Source of the DNA: Hymenobacter gummosus
GTDB lineage: Bacteria > Bacteroidota > Bacteroidia > Cytophagales > Hymenobacteraceae
Reading direction: 5' to 3'
Assembly (NCBI RefSeq): GCF_003970915.1
Contig: NZ_RXOF01000016.1
Location: 1 to 64,000, forward strand
DNA: 64,000 nucleotides
The notes beneath the pieces are model-generated. The model worked only from the letters and a program-made list of their open reading frames with translations. It had not been told where the DNA came from and did not search any database. Positions 47,820-56,583 of the stretch are shown one piece after another (within the stretch, counting starts at the first letter, position 1; each line of letters opens with the position of its first letter). Both the position numbers and the translations under genes were made by a program.

Positions 47820-48063
47820 AAATTACCGGTGTTGTCGTTTGGCATTGAAGCTATGGGGCAGGTCGATTCGCAACAACCCCCGTCATCCTGCGCTGCGCCG
47901 GATAGCACTTTCTAATCAGGCTCAGTGTGTGGATGCATGCGTTGCTAACCTTTTGCCAAGCCCTATCCGGCTTACTGTGATGCCCCTGCGGCTCGCGCCG
48001 CCAGCATAGCATATGGAGTCAGGGCAGCCCCGGCCGCAAGCTTGCGCCTGCCACATAACAAAA

Positions 48064-48088
48064 CAAGCCCTTCCGATGGAAGGGCTTG
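48064..48088 (-). terminator. Intrinsic terminator of the lipoprotein gene at 48115
   Basis: CAAGCCCTTCC/GGAAGGGCTTG with loop GAT lies 27 bp after the stop. On the minus strand it is followed by TTTTGTT. Confidence 0.85.
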
Positions 48089-48114
48089 CTTGGTGCGACT
48101 AGGGATGACGCAGA

Positions 48115-49119
48115 TTAGTAGGTGTTGATATATACATCGCCCCAGTAGGCCGCGAAGTTATTGTAGGTATAGCCGAAAGCGGTGGAGTACATGCTGGCGC
48201 TTACTTGCGCCCATACTTCGTTGGCCGGCACGGGGAAGTAGTATTCCAGGGGCTGGTTATCGAAGCTGTAGGCGCTGGCGTTGACCAGGCTGATCTGGTT
48301 CATTCCGAGCGGCGACAGGGCGTTGCCCGTAATGTTCAGGTTGCTGATGCGCTTTTCGATGGATTCGCCGGCCTGGGCCCAGCCGCTCTTTTTCTTGTAC
48401 TCGAATTTAACCCGCACCAGGATTTCGCAAATCATGTAGTTGGGGCGGCCAATCACTTCGTGCACGTGCTTGAAAGAAACGCCGTTGGCCGTGAACTGCA
48501 TCTGGTATTTGGCGTCGCCGTAGCTCGCCAGCTCTGCCGTCTGGCCCGAGCCCGAGTGCTGCTGAGCAATCTGGCGGAGTTGTTCGGGCGTCGGGCTCGT
48601 CTCCCGGCGCGAGCGTACTACTTCTTTGATGGGGTGCACGCTTACCCGGGCATCATCCACCTGCGTGTGCGCAGCTACGGCGTCTTTAACGCGCGTCAGC
48701 AGCGCCGCCTCGCCGGCGGGCAGCACGATCATCGCATTCTGGTGCAGCATGATAATTTCATTACCCATCTGCACAATGCCCTGGTCGTTGAACAGGGAGA
48801 AATAAGCCTGATTAATCAAGCTGTTTTCTTGCTGCAGTGCGGTCAAGTCCTTGGTGGCGGCGCGCAGCGAGGTAAAGCCCTTCTGCTGCCGCTCCCAGGC
48901 CTGCATTTCCGCTACCGGATGGTTGTACAGCTTGGCGAGGACGCGGCTAACGGCTTGGCGGTCGGCGAATACCAGACGGCCATCAACAACCGTGACATCC
49001 TTGGCGACGGTGTCGGCCTGGAGGGCGGGCTGCTGCGGCTGCGGCTCGTTTCGTTCGCAGGAGCTACCCAGCAGGGTAATAGCCGCGAGGGTCGGCAGCA
49101 GGAAAGAAACCTTTTTCAT
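48115..49119 (-). CDS. Uncharacterised lipoprotein
   Basis: This 334-residue lipoprotein has leader LLPTLAAITLLGSSC with lipobox Cys near 21. The N-terminal region is largely helical (RVLAKLYNHPVAEMQAWERQQKGFTSLRAATKDL). The C-terminal region is beta-rich and ends YWGDVYINTY. The overall layout resembles secreted Bacteroides proteins of unknown function. Codon use is less GC-biased than neighbouring genes, hinting at more recent acquisition. A TATGTTTG -7 box (49185-49178) lies 58 bp upstream. Confidence 0.75.
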   Translation of the reverse strand: MKKVSFLLPTLAAITLLGSSCERNEPQPQQPALQADTVAKDVTVVDGRLVFADRQAVSRVLAKLYNHPVAEMQAWERQQKGFTSLRAATKDLTALQQENSLINQAYFSLFNDQGIVQMGNEIIMLHQNAMIVLPAGEAALLTRVKDAVAAHTQVDDARVSVHPIKEVVRSRRETSPTPEQLRQIAQQHSGSGQTAELASYGDAKYQMQFTANGVSFKHVHEVIGRPNYMICEILVRVKFEYKKKSGWAQAGESIEKRISNLNITGNALSPLGMNQISLVNASAYSFDNQPLEYYFPVPANEVWAQVSASMYSTAFGYTYNNFAAYWGDVYINTY

Positions 49120-49177
49120 AAAATAAAGGAAAAGTGTTGGGGAGGGGTAAGCGGTTGATGTTCAGCTGAATCTGCTG

Positions 49178-49185
49178 CAAACATA
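49178..49185 (-). promoter_or_regulatory. Bacteroidota -7 box of the lipoprotein gene
   Basis: TATGTTTG on the minus strand matches TAnnTTTG. No TTG is seen at -33. Confidence 0.5.
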
Positions 49186-49561
49186 GCCCCGCTTACCGCC
49201 TTTGGGAAAGGAAGGGTGGGGCCCTTTCTGCCCTTTCACTATTCCAGCGTCGGTTTTACTTCTCCGCCATTGGACGCAATTCAGGTGCGCGCCGGCGGCC
49301 CAGGACCAAATAGGATTGGTTCTGGGGCCGGTCAGCCCGCGCCCAGCCCGTAGCTAATTTTCGGGGGCAGCAGGGCCACCCCGCCGGAGTATCTGGGTGC
49401 CTGTATATAGACCCAAGCCAGATAATGACCTGCCGACTTAAATCCAACGGCCCCGGTAGAATCTAATATGACGCCCGCTGCTGCCAGCGGAAACGGCGGT
49501 AGTTGTGACAAGGAAGCGGCTCCAACGGGCGCAGACAGGGCGAAACCGCCGCCCCGAAACC
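49186..49561. other. Gene-poor stretch, possible decayed reading frame
   Basis: No intact gene was seen. On the minus strand one frame reads GVILDSTGAVGFKSAGHYLAW then APRYSGGVALLPPKISYGLGAG before a stop. A second frame continues RPQNQSYLVLGRRRAPELRPM just beyond. The two could be pieces of one frameshifted gene, but no start or homologue was recognised. Confidence 0.3.
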
Positions 49562-49765
49562 TCACGCCGCCCGCCGGGTGGCGTATGCGACTACAGGCTC
49601 CTCCACCCGGCCAAACGGTGCCTCCTCGACCTCCTCTTCCACCCACGCCGGCCAGCCCGATAGCAGGCGGCAGAGGCGGTGCTCCTTGGTGCGCCGGCCG
49701 AGGCGGTTGGTGTAGTCGGGCAAATCCATCAGCGGGCTAACGGCGCGGCGGCCGAGCGTTTTCAT
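49562..49765 (-). CDS. Small hypothetical protein
   Basis: This 67-residue reading frame starts at the ATG at 49765; an upstream ATG at 49798 would make 78 residues. The sequence KTLGRRAVSPLMDLPDYTNRLGRRTKEHRLCRLLSGWPAWVEEEVEEAPFG is basic then acidic, with no signal peptide or membrane helix. It has a plausible protein-like composition but no recognised family. It is divergent from ackA. Confidence 0.5.
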   Translation of the reverse strand: MKTLGRRAVSPLMDLPDYTNRLGRRTKEHRLCRLLSGWPAWVEEEVEEAPFGRVEEPVVAYATRRAA

Positions 49766-49943
49766 TAAGTAGGTTTCCTTTTGGCGGCGGAGAAACATAG
49801 GAATAAACGGCTGAAAATGACTCCGGGCGCGACTAAAGGCCGGCGCCGGTTTACTTTGTCCCGTAACTACTGCAACTCCGCGCACAAAGTCAACCCCCGG
49901 CCGGTGGCCGGCGGCGCGCAAACCGGCTAGCAACTTCCTTTGC

Positions 49944-51146
49944 ATGAATATTTTCGTCGTCAACTCCGGCAGCTCCTCCATCAAGTACCAGCTGTTTCGC
50001 TGGCCCGCCGAGCAGCCCATTTGCACCGGCCTGGTGGAGCGCCTGGGCCTGCCCGATTCGGTTATCACCCATACCGTGTTCGGGGCCGACGAAGAAGCGC
50101 AGCAGCAGCAGCAGTTGACCCTGGCCCTGCCCGACCACGCCGCCGGCCTGCGCGAGGTAGTGCAGCTGCTGACGGCACCCAAAACCGGCGTCATCCGCGA
50201 CCCGGCCGATGTCCGCGTCATCGGGCACCGGGTGGTGCACGGCGGGGAGAAATTTGCGGCCACCACGCTGATTGACGCCGCCGTGAAGGCCGAAATCAAG
50301 CGCCTGTTTGCCCTGGCCCCGCTGCACAACCCGGCCAACTACCTCGGCATCGAGGTGTGCGAGGAGCTGTTTCCGCAGGCCCGGCAGGTGGCCGTATTCG
50401 ATACGGCGTTTCACCAGACCATGCCCGAGTACGCCTTCCGCTACGCCCTGCCCGCTGCTCTTTACCACGAGCACGGCATCCGCGCCTACGGCTTCCACGG
50501 CACCAGCCACAAGTACGTGGCCGGGCAGGCTGCCGCCTACCTGCAGAACCCCGCCGCCCGCCTCGTGACGGTGCACCTGGGCAACGGCTGCAGCATGGCC
50601 GCCGTGCAGGCCGGCCGCTGCCTCGATACCAGCATGGGGTTTGGCCCGCTCAGCGGCCTGGTGATGGGCACCCGCTCCGGCGACCTGGACCCCTCGGTCA
50701 TCTTTCACCTGGTGCAGCAGCTGGGCTACTCGGTGGACGAGGTCAGCGCCCTGCTCAACAAGCGGAGCGGTATGCTGGGCCTCACCGGCCACAGCGACAT
50801 GCGCGACGTGGGCCGGGCCGTAGCCGAGGGCGACACCGAAGCCACCCTGGCCCTGGAGCTGTACGCCTACCGCATCCGCAAGTACCTGGGCGCCTACGCG
50901 GCCGTGCTCGGCGGCCTCGACGCGGTGGTCTTCACGGCCGGGGTGGGGGAGAATGACGCCACGGTGCGCCGCCTGGCCTGCCAGGGCCTGGCGTTTCTGG
51001 GCGTGCAGGTGGATGAGGAGCGCAACGCCGTGCGCAGCCGGGAACTGCGCGAAATCAGCCCGGCCGGGGCGGCGGTGCGGGTGCTGGTGGTGCCCACCAA
51101 TGAGGAGCTGGAAATAGCCCGGCAGTGCGCGGCGCTGCTGGCCTGA
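49944..51146 (+). CDS. ackA: Acetate kinase
   Basis: This 400-residue kinase makes ATP and acetate from acetyl phosphate. Motifs in order are the N-terminal phosphate loop VVNSGSSSIKYQLF, HRVVHGGE near residue 95, FDTAFHQTMP and FHGTSHKYV in the middle, LGNGCSMAAV with DTSMGFGPLSGLVMGTRSGDLDP (about 215-255), and FTAGVGENDATVRR near 330. Length is standard. Its 3' end has a degraded partial copy 750 bp downstream. Confidence 0.97.
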   Translation: MNIFVVNSGSSSIKYQLFRWPAEQPICTGLVERLGLPDSVITHTVFGADEEAQQQQQLTLALPDHAAGLREVVQLLTAPKTGVIRDPADVRVIGHRVVHGGEKFAATTLIDAAVKAEIKRLFALAPLHNPANYLGIEVCEELFPQARQVAVFDTAFHQTMPEYAFRYALPAALYHEHGIRAYGFHGTSHKYVAGQAAAYLQNPAARLVTVHLGNGCSMAAVQAGRCLDTSMGFGPLSGLVMGTRSGDLDPSVIFHLVQQLGYSVDEVSALLNKRSGMLGLTGHSDMRDVGRAVAEGDTEATLALELYAYRIRKYLGAYAAVLGGLDAVVFTAGVGENDATVRRLACQGLAFLGVQVDEERNAVRSRELREISPAGAAVRVLVVPTNEELEIARQCAALLA

Positions 51147-51253
51147 TGGCCTGGTTTATCACCCAAAGTTCCGAAAGCCAAGCGGGTAAGAGCTGGAGTC
51201 GGACCGTTATGGTGTTAGATTAGCACTGTCGAACCTAACCAGGGGCGGGGATT

Positions 51254-51742
51254 ATGCGCTTTGGGACTCTCTGTTGCTTGTTACTGCCAGTAGCCACGGT
51301 ATCGGCCCAGGCAACCAAACCGCGCACCTGGCCGCTGCGGACGACCACGCGCATCGTGCTGACGCCTGGTGTAACGGTGGTGCAGCATCGTACCCGCTTT
51401 TTCGGGCTCGTAGTCAAGCATTATCGTACCGGTTGCCATAGCGTGGCCACGGAAAAATACTGGGGCTGGAAAACCAAGCGTAGCCGGCTCATCGTCTGCC
51501 GCGCGGATGGCACGCGCCTGACCGCCCGGCGGTACAACCAGTTACTGCTCACCACCGACGGCCGGCTGCTGGGCTTGCGCTTCCACGGGGCGCGCCAACT
51601 AACGGCCGAATACGTAGCCGAAACCGGCCAGAGGAAGGTAATGGCCGATTTCGTCACCGTCAACCAACTGAAAGTTGCCCGGGAAGTGGATTCGCACGGG
51701 CACCTGACCGAGCACCAAGGAACTCGGGCGGCTGCGCAGTAG
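51254..51742 (+). CDS. Uncharacterised secreted protein
   Basis: This 162-residue protein has a signal peptide at residues 1-19 (FGTLCCLLLPVATVSAQ). The mature part is basic and probably beta-rich (TRIVLTPGVTVVQHRTRFFGLVVKHYRTG, YNQLLLTTDGRLLGLRFHGARQL). No family was recognised. It lies between ackA and a degenerate stretch containing an ackA 3' fragment. Confidence 0.65.
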   Translation: MRFGTLCCLLLPVATVSAQATKPRTWPLRTTTRIVLTPGVTVVQHRTRFFGLVVKHYRTGCHSVATEKYWGWKTKRSRLIVCRADGTRLTARRYNQLLLTTDGRLLGLRFHGARQLTAEYVAETGQRKVMADFVTVNQLKVAREVDSHGHLTEHQGTRAAAQ

Positions 51743-51849
51743 GGGGCCGCCGGCCGCCGACGGGCTGGCGGTTTGCAGGTATTGGCAGCGGCTCGTCAGC
51801 ATCAGTAACCGGTGGCAACAACTCCGGAAACGCTGGCGGCCGGGCCGAA

Positions 51850-51894
51850 ATAACGAGGAGCTGGCAAGAGCCCGGCAGTGCGTGGCGGTGCTCG
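51850..51894 (+). pseudogene. Decayed copy of the ackA 3' end
   Basis: This segment matches 51099-51143 at 37 of the first 43 positions, including the 14-base run AGCCCGGCAGTGCG. It reads NEELARARQCVAVLE against NEELEIARQCAALLA in acetate kinase. It has no start codon and is embedded in the 264-bp gap before the S41 peptidase gene, where nothing else was seen. Confidence 0.6.
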
Positions 51895-52006
51895 AAGCCG
51901 ACGGCGCAGGCCCGTCTCCGAGCAGGGAAGCCCGGGGTAGTCAGATAATACCACCGGCCATCCGGGCGTTCAGGCAATATTCATTAACTGCCTTATCAGC
52001 CCGCCA

Positions 52007-52969
52007 ATGCTCCGAACAATTACCCTCGCCTTGTGCTGCGCGCTTTATTCCGGTGCCGCTGCGGCCCAGAATTTCACCCTGGCGGCCGAAAAATACTTCG
52101 ATGACGCGCTGGACCTGATGCAGCGGTATGCCCTCAACCGGGACAAAGTCGACTGGCCGCAGCTGCGGCAGCAGTTGAAAAGCCGGGCCTTTCAGGTGAG
52201 CAGCATCCCCGAAACCTACCTCCTGATTCAGGTGGCGCTGGGCAGCCTCGACGACCACCACAGCCATTTTGTGCCGGCCTCGGCCCTGGCGGGGCAGACG
52301 CGGCGGCAGGCCGCCGCACTGAACGCCGCCGCGCCCGGGCCGCCGGCACTGCCCGCGGGCGTGGGCTACGTGCGCATACCCCGTTTCAGTGGGGGCAACG
52401 ACTCGCTGGTGCGGCAGTACGTGGCGCAGCTGCACGCCCAGATCCGGCAGCAGGACGGCCCCGCCCTCCGGGGCTGGGTGGTCGATTTGCGGGGCAATAC
52501 CGGCGGCAACATGTGGCCCATGCTGCTGGGCATCGGGCCGGTGCTGGGCGAGGGCGTAGCCGGCTACTTCGACAATTTGCGCGGTAAGGTATCGGAGTGG
52601 AGCTACCGCGAGGGGCGGGTGTACGTGGCCGGGCAGGCCTTGCCCTTCGCAGCGGCCGAGCTGCGCTGCCAGCGGCCGGATCTGCCGGTGGCGGTGCTTA
52701 CCAGCCGGCAGACGGCCAGCTCGGGCGAGGCCGTGGCGGTGGCCTTCCGCGGGCGCCCCCGCACCCGCAGCTTCGGTACGGGCACCCGCGGCCTGTCGAC
52801 GTCCAACCAGACGTTTCGCCTCGCCGACGGCTCCTTGCTGAACCTGACCACCGCCGTCATGGCCGACCGCAGCTGCCGCCCCTACGGCCAGGCCGTGCTG
52901 CCCGATGAGCCCGTAGAGGACGGGGACGCGCTGACGCAGGCCGCCCGCTGGATTCAGGCGCAGCCCTGA
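52007..52969 (+). CDS. S41 family peptidase (C-terminal processing protease type)
   Basis: This 320-residue exported peptidase has a signal peptide at residues 1-20. A small helical N-terminal region is followed by the S41 core: GVGYVRIPRFSGG, WVVDLRGNTGGNMWPML (about 160-180, the conserved DLR-N-GG turn) and SRQTASSGEAVAVAF, with the nucleophile Ser238 or Ser239. FGTGTRGLSTSNQTFRLADGS lies near the C-terminus. No PDZ domain is visible, so it is the short form common in Bacteroidota. It probably cleaves C-termini of envelope proteins. Confidence 0.9.
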   Translation: MLRTITLALCCALYSGAAAAQNFTLAAEKYFDDALDLMQRYALNRDKVDWPQLRQQLKSRAFQVSSIPETYLLIQVALGSLDDHHSHFVPASALAGQTRRQAAALNAAAPGPPALPAGVGYVRIPRFSGGNDSLVRQYVAQLHAQIRQQDGPALRGWVVDLRGNTGGNMWPMLLGIGPVLGEGVAGYFDNLRGKVSEWSYREGRVYVAGQALPFAAAELRCQRPDLPVAVLTSRQTASSGEAVAVAFRGRPRTRSFGTGTRGLSTSNQTFRLADGSLLNLTTAVMADRSCRPYGQAVLPDEPVEDGDALTQAARWIQAQP

Positions 52970-53014
52970 GAAGCCACAACTCTGCTTAACTTTCGCGGTC
53001 CGTACCGCCCGCCC

Positions 53015-55006
53015 GTGCCCGCCCCCGTCAAGCTTTCCGTCGTCATCGTCAACTACAACGTCTGCTACTTCCTGGAGCAGACGCTGCTGTCGGTGCGGCG
53101 CGCGGTGGAAAAGCTGGGCCAGCCGGTGGAGGTGTTCGTGGTCGATAACAACTCGGTGGACCGCTCGGTGGCCATGGTGAAGCAGCGCTTCCCCGAGGTC
53201 ATCCTCATCGAAAACCACGACAACCCGGGCTTCTCGAAGGCCAACAACCAGGCCCTGCGCGTGGCCCGGGGCGAGTACCAGCTGCTGCTGAACCCCGACA
53301 CGGTGGTGGAGGAAGACACCTTCCTGCGCTGCTGCGAGTTTATGGACCAGCACCCCGACTGCGGCGGCCTGGGCGTGAAGATGCTCGACGGGCAGGGCAA
53401 GTTCCTGCCCGAAAGCAAGCGGGGGCTGCCCACGCCCTGGGTGGCCTTCTACAAGGTGTTCGGGCTGGCGGCCCTGTTTCCCAAGTCCCGGCGCTTCGGG
53501 CGCTACCACCTGGGCTTCCTCGACAAGGACGAGACGCACCCGGTGCAGGTGCTCAGCGGGGCCTTTATGCTGATGCGCAAGGCGGCGCTGGACCAGGTGG
53601 GGCTGCTCGACGAGGACTACTTCATGTACGGGGAGGACATCGACCTCTCGTACCGGCTCACGCAGGGCGGCTGGCAGAACTACTACTACCCGGGCACCCG
53701 CATCATCCACTACAAGGGCGAGAGTACCAAGCGCACGTCGGTGAACTACGTGTTCGTGTTCTACCGCGCCATGGTGATTTTCGCCCGCAAGCATTTCGCG
53801 CCGCAGCGGGCGGGCATGTTCTCCCTGCTGATCAATATGGCCATCTGGCTGCGCGCCGGGGTGGCCATTGCGCGGCGGTTCTGGGACCAGGCCTGGCCCA
53901 TCCTGCTCGACGCGCTGATCATCTTCGTGGGCATGTACTTCCTGAAGACGTACTGGGAGCGGAACCACAAGTACGTGCCCACGCCCTACCCGCCGCAGTA
54001 CATGCTGGTGGCCGTGCCGGCCTACATTGCCGGCTGGCTGGGCAGCAGCTACCTCAGCGGCGCCTACGACGAGCCCACGCAGTCGTCGCGCATCGTGCGC
54101 GGGGTGTTTATCGGCACGGTACTCATCTCGGCCGCCTCCAACTTCCTCGATGCCTGGCGCTTCTCCAAGGCGCTGATTGTGCTCGGGGGCGCCTGGGCGG
54201 TGGCGGCCATGGTGGGGCGGCGGCTGGTGCAGCACTTCATTCAGTACCGGGACTTGCGCCTCTCGGAGCGGCGGCAGAAAAACATTGCCATCGTGGGCTC
54301 CGAGGCCGAAAGCCGCCGGGTGCGCCATTTGCTCGAAGCCGCCGCCGTCAAGGCCCGCGTCATTGGCTTCGTGAGCCCCACCGAGGAGGGTGCCAACGCC
54401 CCCGACGGGCCCGAGGATTTGCTCGGCTCCCTGCGCCAGCTCGACGAGGTGCTGCGCATCTACGCGCTGGACGAGCTGATTTTCTGCGGCAAGGACCTGT
54501 CGGCCGGGCAGATCATGGCCCGCATGGTGCAGCTGCAGCAGACTCATCCCGACGTGGCCTTCAAGATCCTGCCCGAGGACAGCCAGTACATCATCGGCTC
54601 CTCCTCGAAGGACGCGCCCGGCGACTATTACGCCCTCGACATCGAGCTGAACCTCTACAAGCCCCAGCAGCGCCGCGCCAAGCGCCTGGTGGACATCCTG
54701 CTCAGCCTGGGCCTGCTCATCGGGGCGCCGCTGCTGCTGTGGCTGCAGCGGCAGGCCGGGGGCTACCTGCGCAACGTGCTGCGGGTGCTGGCCGGCCGCC
54801 GCACCTGGGTAGGCCTGCGCTACTCCGCCCCGCGGCAAGGCTCGGCCCGGGCCGTCCTCTCGCCCGCCGACCGCGCCGAGGCCGAAACCCTGCCGCTCAC
54901 CGAAGCCACCCGCCGCCGCCTGGAGCTGCTCTACGCCCGCGACTACACCCCCACCGACGACTTGCGCCTGGTGCTGCAGAACCTGCGCGGGTTGGGTAGG
55001 GAGTAG
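53015..55006 (+). CDS. GT2 glycosyltransferase fused to a degenerate glycosylphosphotransferase-like region
   Basis: This 663-residue protein begins with GTG. Residues 1-240 are a family 2 glycosyltransferase (VVIVNYNVCYFLEQTLLS, VVDNNSVDRS, GEYQLLLNPDTVVEED, DEDYFMYGEDIDLSYR), close to rhamnosyltransferase-like enzymes. Four membrane helices follow (about 270-400). A Rossmann CoA-binding-like domain comes next (KNIAIVGSEAESRRVRHLLEAA, about 425-540), then a single helix RAKRLVDILLSLGLLIGAPLLLW. The last parts copy the architecture of undecaprenyl-phosphate glycosylphosphotransferases, but the catalytic cytoplasmic segment is reduced to a short tail with GRRTWVG. It probably acts in exopolysaccharide or surface-glycan synthesis. 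Confidence 0.87.
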   Translation: MPAPVKLSVVIVNYNVCYFLEQTLLSVRRAVEKLGQPVEVFVVDNNSVDRSVAMVKQRFPEVILIENHDNPGFSKANNQALRVARGEYQLLLNPDTVVEEDTFLRCCEFMDQHPDCGGLGVKMLDGQGKFLPESKRGLPTPWVAFYKVFGLAALFPKSRRFGRYHLGFLDKDETHPVQVLSGAFMLMRKAALDQVGLLDEDYFMYGEDIDLSYRLTQGGWQNYYYPGTRIIHYKGESTKRTSVNYVFVFYRAMVIFARKHFAPQRAGMFSLLINMAIWLRAGVAIARRFWDQAWPILLDALIIFVGMYFLKTYWERNHKYVPTPYPPQYMLVAVPAYIAGWLGSSYLSGAYDEPTQSSRIVRGVFIGTVLISAASNFLDAWRFSKALIVLGGAWAVAAMVGRRLVQHFIQYRDLRLSERRQKNIAIVGSEAESRRVRHLLEAAAVKARVIGFVSPTEEGANAPDGPEDLLGSLRQLDEVLRIYALDELIFCGKDLSAGQIMARMVQLQQTHPDVAFKILPEDSQYIIGSSSKDAPGDYYALDIELNLYKPQQRRAKRLVDILLSLGLLIGAPLLLWLQRQAGGYLRNVLRVLAGRRTWVGLRYSAPRQGSARAVLSPADRAEAETLPLTEATRRRLELLYARDYTPTDDLRLVLQNLRGLGRE

Positions 55007-55021
55007 CGGGACAGTTTGTAG

Positions 55022-55268
55022 CTGGCGCCGGTTTAGCCGTCGAAGACGGCGTAACCGGTGCCCACCATAAAGCAGGTTTCCAACCTGCGTGGCGTGTTGC
55101 TGACTCCGACCGTTGCTGGGGAAGGTCCCCGGCAGCCAGCCGAGCCTCAACTGCGTGGAACGTTGCGGCATCAAACCTGACAGCACGTGAGGGCGCCGGA
55201 CGCAGGCTGAAAGCCTGCCTTATTTCGGGCACCGGTTACGCCGTCTTCGACGGCTAAACCGGCGCCAG
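55022..55268 (+). repeat. GGCGCC-TTTA composite palindrome, copy 5 (long form)
   Basis: At 247 bp this is the longest family member. Outer and inner hairpins are as in copy 1. The spacer is about 65 bp longer and contains a second version of the GCGTGGAACGTTGC word (GCGTGGCGTGTTGC first) plus an extra hairpin (GGGGAAGGTCCCC). It begins 15 bp after the glycosyltransferase stop, with the AACCTGC hairpin nearest to it. Confidence 0.9.
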
Positions 55269-55344
55269 GTTCTGACTGCCCCGCGCCGGCTGCGTACCTT
55301 TACCGCCTTTTCCTATCTTCCCGACCCCGCTTTTTCCCTTGCTC

Positions 55345-56568
55345 ATGCCGACCGACGCCGCTACGCCTGCCGTTTCCGTTATTTCCGACCGCATCAATGC
55401 CCTTGAAGCCCCGCAGACCATCGAAATGGCCAAAAAGGCGCGGGCCCTGGCCGCCCAGGGCGTCGACGTCATCAGCCTGAGCTTCGGGGAGCCGGACTTT
55501 CAGACGCCCCAGTACATCAAGGACGCGGCCAAGCAGGCCATCGACGAGGGCTTCACTTTCTACACCCCGGTGCCCGGCATTCCGCAGTTGCGGCAGGCCA
55601 TCTGCGACAAGCTCAAGCGCGACAACAACCTGGATTATCAGCCCGACAGCATCGTGGTGAGCACCGGCGCCAAGCAGGCCCTGGCCAACGCCGTGCTGGC
55701 CCTGGTGAACCCCGGCGACGAGGTCATTATCTTCTCGCCCTTCTGGGTAAGCTACGAGGAGATGGTGAAGCTGGCCGAGGGCGTGACGGTGCGCCTGGAA
55801 GGAGCCCTCGAAAACGATTACAAAGTGACGGCCGCCCAGTTGGAAGCCGCCATTACGCCGCGCACCAAGCTCGTCATGTACTCTTCGCCCTGCAACCCCA
55901 CCGGGGCCGTTTGGTCGCGGCAGGAGCTGGCCGATATTGCCGCGGTACTAGCCCGGCACCCGCAGGTGCTGGTGGTGGCCGACGAGATTTACGAGTACAT
56001 CAACTTCGTGGGGGAGCACGCCAGCCTGGCCCAGTTCGAGGAAGTAAAAGACCAGGTGGTAACGGTGAATGGCTTCTCCAAGGGCTACGCCATGACGGGC
56101 TGGCGCATCGGTTACCTGGCCGCCCGCCCCGACATTGCCGCCGCCTGCGACAAGCTGCAGAGCCAGGTTACCTCCGCCACCTGTTCCATCACCCAGCGGG
56201 CCGCCCTGGCCGCGCTGCAGGGCGGCCGCGCCTCCGCCGATGAGATGGTGGCCGCCTACCGCCGCCGCCGCGACCTGGTGCTGGAAATGGTGAAGGACAT
56301 TCCGGGCTTCGTGACGCCCACGCCCGAAGGCGCCTTCTACATCTTCCCCGACGTGTCGGCCTATTTCGGCAAGCTGACGCCCGCCGGCGACACCATCACC
56401 ACTTCGCGGGAACTGGCTCTGTACCTGCTCAACGACGCGCACGTGGCGGCCGTCGACGGCGGGGCCTTCGGGGCGCCGCGCTGCCTGCGCTTCAGCACCG
56501 CCGCCGCCGACGACAAGCTCATCGAGGCTTTCCGGCGCATTGCCCTAAGCCTGGCCAAGCTCCACTAA
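55345..56568 (+). CDS. PLP-dependent aminotransferase (aspartate aminotransferase type I)
   Basis: This 407-residue fold-type I enzyme has VSVISDRINALEAPQTIEMAKKARALAAQGVDVISLSFGEPDFQTP at the N-terminus, substrate loop YTPVPGIPQLRQAI, SSPCNPTGAVWS, VADEIYEYINF, and the PLP Schiff-base Lys246 in NGFSKGYAMTGWRIGYLA. Arg near the C-terminus (GAPRCLRFS) binds the substrate carboxylate. It is probably an aspartate or aromatic aminotransferase. The ATG at 55345 is preferred to the TTG at 55339. Confidence 0.93.
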   Translation: MPTDAATPAVSVISDRINALEAPQTIEMAKKARALAAQGVDVISLSFGEPDFQTPQYIKDAAKQAIDEGFTFYTPVPGIPQLRQAICDKLKRDNNLDYQPDSIVVSTGAKQALANAVLALVNPGDEVIIFSPFWVSYEEMVKLAEGVTVRLEGALENDYKVTAAQLEAAITPRTKLVMYSSPCNPTGAVWSRQELADIAAVLARHPQVLVVADEIYEYINFVGEHASLAQFEEVKDQVVTVNGFSKGYAMTGWRIGYLAARPDIAAACDKLQSQVTSATCSITQRAALAALQGGRASADEMVAAYRRRRDLVLEMVKDIPGFVTPTPEGAFYIFPDVSAYFGKLTPAGDTITTSRELALYLLNDAHVAAVDGGAFGAPRCLRFSTAAADDKLIEAFRRIALSLAKLH

Positions 56569-56583
56569 GCCAGCCTGCGCCCC

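Noticed and set aside
49841-49854. Sixth copy of the GGCGCC-TTTA family upstream of ackA
   Set aside because: Only the 14-base word CGGCGCCGGTTTAC is present, without the inner hairpins or a second end; at most an eroded end.
51941-55186. A 1081-residue minus-strand frame opposite the glycosyltransferase and S41 genes
   Set aside because: Its sequence is rich in His, Gln, Val and Ala as expected for the antisense of GC-rich genes, and it covers two well-supported genes.
2224-55268. Riboswitch or attC (integron) interpretation of the GGCGCC family
   Set aside because: Copies lie at 3' ends rather than in leaders, there is no integrase or cassette array, and the structure is two mirrored hairpin pairs rather than an attC fold.
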